Origin: Clostridia bacterium
Lineage (GTDB): Bacteria > Bacillota > Clostridia > Oscillospirales > CAG-272
Direction of reading: 5' to 3'
Length of the DNA stretch: 11,128 nt
NCBI GenBank assembly: GCA_017960705.1
Contig: JAGCYR010000172.1
Span: 1 to 11,128 of the forward strand
Positions 7,045 to 11,128 of the stretch are shown in pieces. Under the pieces are notes generated by a model that was not told the origin of the DNA, did not search any database, and saw only the letters and a program-made list of their open reading frames with translations. Within the stretch, counting starts at the first letter, position 1. Every line of letters begins with the position of its first letter. The position numbers and the translations under genes are program-made.

Positions 7045-7344
7045 TTATTCGATGTTCAGAATATCGGAAAAGCCCGTGACCTCGAAGATCTCCGAGACGG
7101 TCTCGTTCGGGTTCTTCACGGTCATTTTTCCGCGTACCGCCATCGTCTTCTGCGCGGCGAGCAGGACGCGGAGCCCCGCCGAGGAGATATACTCGAGTTC
7201 GGCAAGGTCGAGGATCAGCTCGTCGACCTTCGGCGCCGTCTCCTTGACCGCGGCGTCGAGTTCGGGCGACGTCAGGGTGTCGAGACGACCGGCGGGGGCA
7301 AGGATCGCCTTGCCGTCGGTTACGGTTTTTTTGATCTGCAGCAT
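7045..7344 (-). CDS. STAS-domain anti-sigma factor antagonist (RsbV/SpoIIAA-like), copy 1
   Basis: A 99-residue stand-alone STAS domain and first gene of the six-gene operon. Key segments are AGRLDTLTSPELD (18-30), LILDLAELEYISSAGLRVLL (43-62; predicted phospho-acceptor Ser55) and NETVSEIFEVTGFSDIL (80-96). AAGGGG lies six bases before the ATG, and the promoter -10 lies about 53 bases further up. The protein is nearly a twin of the STAS protein at 6098-6394. Even at the DNA level the 3' ends read alike on the + strand (for example GGAAAAGCCCGTGAC in both). It is likely phosphorylated by an RsbW-type kinase and dephosphorylated by the PP2C protein of the same operon. First-gene position and the strong site suggest high expression. 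Confidence 0.93.
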   Translation of the reverse strand: MLQIKKTVTDGKAILAPAGRLDTLTSPELDAAVKETAPKVDELILDLAELEYISSAGLRVLLAAQKTMAVRGKMTVKNPNETVSEIFEVTGFSDILNIE

Positions 7345-7396
7345 GGTTTTCCCCTTTCAAATATCGGTTTTCGCCGATTTTTTTATTTATATATCC

Positions 7397-7425
7397 ATTA
7401 TAAACTAAAATGCGGGAAAAAGCAA
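7397..7425 (-). promoter_or_regulatory. Promoter of the six-gene signalling operon
   Basis: TTGCTT (7425-7420), a 17-base spacer and a perfect TATAAT (7402-7397) precede the first STAS gene. The untranslated leader is about 45 bases. A small ATCGG/CCGAT hairpin (7363-7367 with 7374-7378) lies just upstream of the ribosome binding site and is too weak to call a regulator. The -35 lies only 14 bases past the T tract of the terminator of the HTH gene. Confidence 0.75.
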
Positions 7426-7438
7426 CAGAAAAACGGAT

Positions 7439-7469
7439 AAAAAAAGCCCCCTCCCGTATAGAGAGGGGG
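7439..7469 (-). terminator. Intrinsic terminator of the MerR-type HTH gene
   Basis: A 7-bp GC stem (CCCCCTC at 7447-7453 with GAGGGGG at 7463-7469) has a 9-base loop and is followed by seven T residues on the - strand (7445-7439). It lies 12 bases past the stop of the HTH gene, separating it from the signalling operon. Confidence 0.85.
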
Positions 7470-7480
7470 ATGGCGCGGGG

Positions 7481-7924
7481 TCAATCCCCGGTCTTGCGCT
7501 CGTTGAAGGCGCGGACGAGTTTCGCGACCTGCTCCGCGTCGCCCGCGAGGATGACGCGGCAGACACCCTTATCCCAGTCGAAGGTGAAGACCACGTCCGA
7601 AGCGTCGTTCATCTTGTCGCAGAAGAAGGTCGAGATCGCTCTTCCCTCTTTCAGATCGGCGGGCACGTCGAGGATGGCGCAGGTGCGCGCCGTTTTCGCG
7701 CCCTTGGCGGCGAGGAAGTCGAAGACCACGCCGCTGCGCTTGATCCGGATGCCCTCCTTGACGAAGGGCTCCTTGAAGAAGGCGTCGAGATCCTCCTCCG
7801 AGAAGCGCCACACGCCGTCGATCTTCTCCCCTTTCAGGATGCCGCCGAGCAGATAGTTGCGGAGGGTGCGGGTGGTGAATCCCGTCATCAGTGCCAGATC
7901 GTTCAGATTGTACTTCTTTTCCAT
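7481..7924 (-). CDS. MerR-type helix-turn-helix DNA-binding protein with unknown C-terminal domain
   Basis: The protein has 147 residues. The first 55 form a MerR/DNA-binding winged helix: YNLNDLALMTGFTTRTLRNY (5-24) is the helix-turn-helix, and GVWRFSEEDLDAFF (37-50) is the wing and following helix. Residues about 60-140 are not a known effector domain. They include the strands IRIKRSGVVFDFL and VVFTFDWDKGVCRVIL and lack the long dimerising coiled coil of classical MerR proteins. The frame is open upstream to 8014, but ATG 7924 gives the family N-terminus and has AAGGAG ten bases upstream. The gene is monocistronic, with an extended -10 promoter and its own terminator. It may regulate itself or the nearby units; no operator is evident. 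No metal- or drug-binding cysteine pattern is visible. Confidence 0.8.
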   Translation of the reverse strand: MEKKYNLNDLALMTGFTTRTLRNYLLGGILKGEKIDGVWRFSEEDLDAFFKEPFVKEGIRIKRSGVVFDFLAAKGAKTARTCAILDVPADLKEGRAISTFFCDKMNDASDVVFTFDWDKGVCRVILAGDAEQVAKLVRAFNERKTGD

Positions 7925-7969
7925 TTTCGTTTTTCTCCTTTCGGGGTCCTCTTGACCCTTTCCGATTCC

Positions 7970-7978
7970 AGTATAGCA
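7970..7978 (-). promoter_or_regulatory. Extended -10 promoter of the HTH gene
   Basis: TGC directly before TATACT (7978-7970) makes an extended -10 element 45 bases before the chosen start. The hexamer at the expected -35 distance (GTGATT, 7998-7993) is poor, which is common with extended -10 promoters. Confidence 0.55.
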
Positions 7979-8026
7979 GACCGGATCCCGAAAATCACTT
8001 TGAAAAACCCCCACTTTTTCATACCC

Positions 8027-8062
8027 AAAACAAAATCACTACCGGGAAGCCCGGTAGTGATT
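8027..8062 (-). terminator. Intrinsic terminator of the solute-binding protein gene
   Basis: A perfect 13-bp stem (8034-8046 with 8050-8062, AATCACTACCGGG and its complement) has a 3-base loop and is followed by TTTTGTTTT on the - strand. It lies 15 bases past the TAA stop of the lipoprotein gene. Confidence 0.88.
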
Positions 8063-8077
8063 CTGAAAAAGGTGTGA

Positions 8078-9823
8078 TTATTCTGCGCCGGCGGGTTCGG
8101 TTGCCGAGGTCGGCAGCGTGTACCAGGTCGAGAGAACGTTGTTGACCTTGGTCTGCTTGCTGGATTTGACCCCTTCGTACCATGACACGACGTCCGAGGC
8201 GCCCCAGGTGAAGCCGTGATTCTTCATCGCGCCGTGGTAACGGTCCTCGCTGGTCTTCTCCGCCGCGTCCTCGATCGCCTTGTCGCGGGCGTTGGTGACA
8301 GAATCGTAGATCAGGTTGAGCATACGGTCGGTACCCTGATCGTAGACCGTGTTCTTATACTTCATAACGACCTGCAGGAACTCGTAACGGATCTCGGGCG
8401 AGTTCTCGGTGCAGTACTGCAGGTAAGCCGAGATGGTGCGCACCTTCTGCGGGTTGGTGTTGACGTTGATCGCACCGGCGTCGGAGGTGTTGTGGATGAT
8501 GGTGTTATACTGCTTGTCGGCAGAGACTTTCGGCAGCGGAACGACCGAGTATATGCTCTGCATCTGCTGGAACTGTTCGCTCTCGAGCGCGCTGATCAGG
8601 CAGGGACCCGCGAAGAGCAGCGTGTTCTCGGCAAACTTGGTGTAGTGATACGCGATACCGGGCTGGTCGATGGTATTGCCGGAGGAGGTCGAGTCGTTGG
8701 TCACGAACGCGCCCTGTCCGCCGAAGACCGACTTGACGGCGTCGAAGATGGTGCCGATAACGGTGGAGTCGGCGGGAAGATTGATCTGAACCATGCCGGT
8801 GTCGTTGCCCATAGCGTCCTCGACGGGCGTGGTGGTGGTCAGGAGCTCACCGGTCGAGAAGAACATGATCGCGGCGGGCATCCCGGAGTACCTGTCGGTG
8901 ATGATGCCGAGCGTATCGCCGATCGAGCTCTGTTCGTTGCCGTCGGTATCGACCCAGATCGCCTGGCAGAGTTTGCCCAGCGTATCCCAGGTCCATTTGC
9001 CCGTATCGACGTAGTCGAAGAAGTACTCCGACAGCGTCTCGCCGGTACCCAGCGTCTCGCCCTCGGGCAGGATCGCGGAAGCGAGCTTCGTGGAGTTTTC
9101 ATCCATCAGATCCTTATTGAAAGGCAGAATGCCCATCGCGCGGACGATGTCGACGAAATAGTCGCTGCCGAGGATGTAGGCGCGGTCCTGCGTAAAGGAG
9201 AGGCTCTCCATCCAGGACTTCATCCAGCCGTCGGAATCAAAGTTGAAGTACGCGCCGGGAGCAGACATATAGTCTTTGAACACGCCCTGCGTCAGAAGCG
9301 CAAGGTTCATATCGTAGACCATCATAACGAACAGATCCGGAGCGTCGGCTGCGCCGCCCTGCACGACTTGGATGATCTGTTTTGACTGCTGACCCCATTT
9401 GTGGAGGTTCTGATCGTTCCAGTAATCGTACGACACGTTGACGCCGAGCAGTTCCTTCGCGGCTTTGTTGCGCTCGTAGACCAGCTGTTCGATCGAGGAG
9501 GTCACACCCGGCTCGACCTGGTCGGGTCCCTCGATGTACTGCTGGTTCTTCGCGATACGCTCGGAACTGGTGTACATGTCGAGTACGATCTTGAAGTTCT
9601 TGTTGACCGACTCGAACTCGTCCATCTCCTTAGCGATGGAGGGCCAAACGTTGACCGTGGTCGTGGCGGGGGTGGCGGTCGTCGACTTCGACGAGTTACC
9701 GGAGTTCGCCGCCGTGGTCGTCGCCGAGGCGTCTTTGTTCTTATTCTTCCCGCAGGACGCGAAAGCGAACGCGAGAAGAACGACGCACAGAAGCAGAGCA
9801 AGGATGCGGGTAAAATTCTTCAT
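8078..9823 (-). CDS. Extracellular solute-binding lipoprotein (ABC transporter, family 1-like)
   Basis: The protein has 581 residues. Residues 1-23 are a signal peptide (MKNFTRI, then a hydrophobic core) ending in a lipobox FASC, so Cys24 would be lipidated and anchored to the outer face of the cytoplasmic membrane. Residues about 25-57 are a linker rich in Lys, Asn, Ser and Thr. The remainder resembles the large Clostridial family 1 extracellular solute-binding proteins, with DAPDLFVMMVYDMNLALL (160-177), SYDYWNDQN and a C-terminal helical region. The substrate is probably a carbohydrate but cannot be told from sequence. The gene has a perfect AAGGAGG six bases before the ATG. It is monocistronic: no permease or ATPase gene lies beside it, which is unusual for this class. 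It may share a transporter encoded elsewhere. Two possible promoters precede it. Confidence 0.87.
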   Translation of the reverse strand: MKNFTRILALLLCVVLLAFAFASCGKNKNKDASATTTAANSGNSSKSTTATPATTTVNVWPSIAKEMDEFESVNKNFKIVLDMYTSSERIAKNQQYIEGPDQVEPGVTSSIEQLVYERNKAAKELLGVNVSYDYWNDQNLHKWGQQSKQIIQVVQGGAADAPDLFVMMVYDMNLALLTQGVFKDYMSAPGAYFNFDSDGWMKSWMESLSFTQDRAYILGSDYFVDIVRAMGILPFNKDLMDENSTKLASAILPEGETLGTGETLSEYFFDYVDTGKWTWDTLGKLCQAIWVDTDGNEQSSIGDTLGIITDRYSGMPAAIMFFSTGELLTTTTPVEDAMGNDTGMVQINLPADSTVIGTIFDAVKSVFGGQGAFVTNDSTSSGNTIDQPGIAYHYTKFAENTLLFAGPCLISALESEQFQQMQSIYSVVPLPKVSADKQYNTIIHNTSDAGAINVNTNPQKVRTISAYLQYCTENSPEIRYEFLQVVMKYKNTVYDQGTDRMLNLIYDSVTNARDKAIEDAAEKTSEDRYHGAMKNHGFTWGASDVVSWYEGVKSSKQTKVNNVLSTWYTLPTSATEPAGAE

Positions 9824-9874
9824 TGTTTTCCTCCTTAAGAGTAATTGTGACTAAACGCCGGGGTCTCCCTATCC

Positions 9875-9904
9875 ATTATATCACCTCGGACAGGGTTTCG
9901 GCAA
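9875..9904 (-). promoter_or_regulatory. Proximal promoter of the solute-binding protein gene
   Basis: TTGCCG (9904-9899), an 18-base spacer and TATAAT (9880-9875) lie 51 bases before the start codon. The TATAATGGATA stretch is shared with the glycerate kinase and signalling operon promoters. Confidence 0.6.
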
Positions 9905-9985
9905 TAGACGGAATTGTCGGGAATTTGCTTCGCATTGACTTTGCGCGGAGCGGGATCCCCGCCGCTTCCCTCTTTGTCAGCAATC

Positions 9986-10014
9986 ATTATACCATACTTT
10001 CCGAAACGTGTAAA
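9986..10014 (-). promoter_or_regulatory. Distal, strong promoter of the solute-binding protein gene
   Basis: TTTACA (10014-10009), exactly 17 bases, then TATAAT (9991-9986) preceded by TGG, which makes an extended -10. Upstream, A/T runs at about 10022-10055 could act as an UP element. It is the best consensus match in the window and would give a leader of about 155 bases before the lipoprotein ATG. The 321-base gap from 9824 to 10144 holds these two promoters, an imperfect GC-rich palindrome near 9946-9966 and the terminator of the gene to the right. I see no gene in it. Confidence 0.7.
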
Positions 10015-10111
10015 GCGGTTGTGAAAAAATTTTTTATGAAAGAGTTGAAAAAATCGGCTCTGTTTACCCCGAAAAACAAGCATTTCGTTGCTTTTATTGC
10101 AGATTTGCAAG

Positions 10112-10136
10112 AAAAAACCTCCCCGGCAAGGGGAGG
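10112..10136 (-). terminator. Intrinsic terminator of the 201-aa membrane-anchored protein gene
   Basis: A 7-bp stem (CCTCCCC at 10118-10124 with GGGGAGG at 10130-10136) has a 5-base loop and is followed by six T residues on the - strand (10117-10112). It lies eight bases past the stop codon. Confidence 0.82.
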
Positions 10137-10144
10137 GTTTGAGG

Positions 10145-10750
10145 TCAGGGGGATGAAAACCGGCAGGGATTGCCGTTGATCAAAAGGATCTTGTCTCCCG
10201 TCGTGAAGTCGACGCGGGACGAAAAACGGGTATAGTCGATCAAGGGGATCTCTTCCCCGCCGTAGCTGAAGGCGATGGTCTCCGCTTCGATCAACTCCCG
10301 CGAGAGCTTGAACCCGGTCCCGACTACGTACCGAGTATAATAATAATGGATCATGCCGTTCCGGGCGCGCAGCACGTAAAACGCCCCGTAACAATACTCC
10401 CCGTCCTCGCTCATCAGGACGTAGGACTCGGCTTTGGTCTCCCTCGAAAAGAACAAAAAGCGTTTGTACGGGGTGACGGAGGACGTTTCCTCGTGCTTCC
10501 AACCGTAGTCGGTCACGTTCATATCGCTTCCGAAGTGAACGTTCGTATTCCCCTCTTCATCCGTCGTCGTATACACGTTATGGGTATAAACCGCGACGTA
10601 AAAACCGTCGAGTCGGTCCACCCGGTCCACGAATCGGCTCGTTTTAACGCCGACCGCGAAAAAACGGATCCCCACGGACCAGCAAACGAGCGGCGTCAAG
10701 AGGATCAGCATCACGAGGATCCAGCCCGCGGTTTTGAGCGCTTTCTTCAT
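10145..10750 (-). CDS. Membrane-anchored protein of unknown function
   Basis: I do not recognise this 201-residue protein. It has a short positive N-terminus (MKKALK), one hydrophobic segment (about 8-28) and then a soluble domain that should face outside. The domain is rich in aromatic residues and beta-strand-like stretches, such as FYVAVYTHNVYTTTDEEG, YKRFLFFSRETKAESYVLM, MIHYYYTRYVVGTG and DKILLINGNPCRF. There is no lipobox; the only cysteine near the start is at 23 inside the hydrophobic segment. No catalytic motif is seen. The start ATG 10750 has GGAGGG four bases upstream. The gene is monocistronic, with a near-consensus promoter and its own terminator. A secreted or surface-exposed beta domain is the most that can be said. 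Confidence 0.75.
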   Translation of the reverse strand: MKKALKTAGWILVMLILLTPLVCWSVGIRFFAVGVKTSRFVDRVDRLDGFYVAVYTHNVYTTTDEEGNTNVHFGSDMNVTDYGWKHEETSSVTPYKRFLFFSRETKAESYVLMSEDGEYCYGAFYVLRARNGMIHYYYTRYVVGTGFKLSRELIEAETIAFSYGGEEIPLIDYTRFSSRVDFTTGDKILLINGNPCRFSSP

Positions 10751-10782
10751 ACTTCCCTCCCGGAATCTGTTGAAATATCTAT

Positions 10783-10811
10783 ATTATAACACGGTTTATA
10801 CATTTTTTCAA
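10783..10811 (-). promoter_or_regulatory. Promoter of the 201-aa membrane-anchored protein gene
   Basis: TTGAAA (10811-10806), a 17-base spacer and TATAAT (10788-10783) lie 32 bases before the start codon. This is a near-consensus housekeeping promoter. Confidence 0.75.
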
Positions 10812-10882
10812 TCATTTTTCGGGAAAATATCCAAAGTTTGCAAGATAAGAGTTTTAAGCGTAACGGCAGAGTGGGATTCGAC

Positions 10883-11058
10883 GCGCCCGCAGGCGGGCGC
10901 TACCCGCCGTTTCACGCCCGACGAAGAGCAAAGGGAGGCGGCAAAGGATGGCGTGAAACGAGAGTTTCCACGCCTCCGGCGCGGAAACTCCGTGGATTCT
11001 ATCGTCACTTCTCAACGATCGACCCCCGCCCCCGCGCCAGGCGGTGGGGGGGGTCGAT
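10883..11058. repeat. Cluster of GC-rich inverted repeats downstream of the tRNA
   Basis: Four strong palindromes sit in 176 bases without a credible gene. (1) GCGCCCG/CGGGCGC at 10883-10889 and 10894-10900. (2) CGTTTCACGCC/GGCGTGAAACG at 10908-10918 and 10950-10960, perfect over 11 bp with a 31-base loop. (3) GAGTTTCC/GGAAACTC at 10962-10969 and 10983-10990, with an inner CGCC/GGCG. (4) a long hairpin from ATCGACCCCC (11018-11027) to GGGGGTCGAT (11049-11058). Arms of 2 and 3 are variants of one unit, GTTTC(C)ACGCC, in alternating orientation. No T tract follows, so these are not simple terminators. With the promoter at 10783-10811 they fill the gap between 10751 and 11057. Confidence 0.6.
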
Positions 11059-11128
11059 GGCGGAGGGGGTGGGAGTCGAACCCCAGGACGCTTTCACGTT
11101 CGCCGGGTTTAAAGACCGGTGCCATAAA
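11058..11128 (-). tRNA. Serine-like class II tRNA, 3' part, apparent anticodon TTA; suppressor or decaying tRNA
   Basis: The - strand ends a tRNA with encoded CCA (11060-11058), discriminator G, acceptor 3' strand CCCCTCC and T loop TTCGACT. A class II variable arm (GAACG/CGTCC, one A-C mismatch) and an anticodon arm with stem CCGGT and loop CTTTAAA are also present. Positions 34-36 (11112-11110) read TTA. The stretch GGCACCGGTC, the G discriminator and the CCGCCA end are typical of tRNA-Ser, whose usual loop is CTTGAAA. Base pairs 31-39 (T-C), 49-65 and 50-64 are broken, as if a G had been inserted in the T arm. The 5' half is beyond the window edge. A tRNA with this anticodon would read UAA; decay of a tRNA-Ser is the other explanation. 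tRNA-Sec is less likely, since only 12 bases separate T loop and discriminator. Confidence 0.65.

Noticed and set aside
7925..8014. Longer N-terminus for the HTH protein (ATG at 8014)
   Set aside because: The extension crosses the extended -10 promoter and adds no conserved residues. The HTH begins naturally just after ATG 7924.
8216..9385. + strand open frame of 389 residues
   Set aside because: Antisense shadow of the solute-binding lipoprotein; no promoter, ribosome site or motifs.
9835..10110. - strand open frame of 91 residues upstream of the lipoprotein
   Set aside because: It runs through both promoters, has no ribosome binding site and no family resemblance.
10808..11008. - strand open frame of 66 residues
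   Set aside because: It runs through the inverted-repeat cluster, is Arg/Ser-rich and lacks a ribosome binding site, so it is better read as non-coding repeat.
11058..11128. tRNA-Sec with a changed anticodon
   Set aside because: A bacterial tRNA-Sec has 13 bases (5+8) between T loop and discriminator; this one has 12, as in ordinary tRNAs. The GGCACCGGTC stretch matches serine tRNAs.
1..11128. CRISPR array, insertion sequence, integrase or toxin-antitoxin pair
   Set aside because: No evenly spaced direct repeats, transposase or recombinase motifs, or small two-gene toxin modules were seen on either strand.

Overview
The window looks like chromosomal DNA from an uncultured, fairly GC-rich member of the Firmicutes, probably a gut-type Clostridia of the Oscillospirales kind. 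The evidence is strong purine-rich ribosome binding sites, a DUF421/DUF4363 gene pair, an RsbU/RsbV/RsbW-like partner-switching cluster, a lipobox solute-binding protein with a Ser/Thr/Asn-rich linker, and AT-rich intergenic promoters between GC-rich genes. The lineage is inferred from gene content; no rRNA gene or other marker fixes it. All recognised genes use standard stops: seven TGA, five TAA, no TAG.

Layout. At the left edge, on the + strand, lie the 3' part of a DUF421 (YetF-like) membrane protein gene and an overlapping DUF4363 gene. A bidirectional terminator (835-857) closes them. Everything to the right reads on the - strand. Glycerate 2-kinase (874-1965) has its own promoter. Next is a six-gene operon transcribed leftward from a promoter at 7425-7397 to a terminator at 2088-2065. 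Its order is STAS protein, unknown 202-aa protein that resembles a degenerate RsbW-type ATPase, second STAS protein, membrane-anchored SpoIIE/RsbU-type PP2C phosphatase, a 530-aa fusion of STAS, an aminoglycoside-phosphotransferase/choline-kinase-like kinase and an RsbW-like HATPase, and a PHP-domain phosphoesterase. Further right are a small MerR-type HTH gene, a solute-binding lipoprotein without permease genes, and a membrane-anchored protein of unknown function. Each of these three has its own promoter and terminator.

The right edge carries a cluster of GC-rich inverted repeats and the 3' part of a class II, serine-like tRNA on the - strand. Its apparent anticodon is TTA, which would pair with the UAA stop codon, and it has several broken base pairs. 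It is either a decaying tRNA-Ser or an ochre-suppressor-like tRNA.

How the genes work together. The six-gene operon contains most parts of a partner-switching signalling pathway: a membrane phosphatase that could sense an external cue, phosphorylatable STAS proteins and an RsbW-like kinase. It has no sigma factor. Three features depart from the textbook arrangement. Antagonist and kinase are fused into one polypeptide, a small-molecule-kinase-like domain sits between them, and a separate RsbW-like protein appears to have lost its ATP-binding motifs. This operon is the best candidate in the window for an undescribed system.
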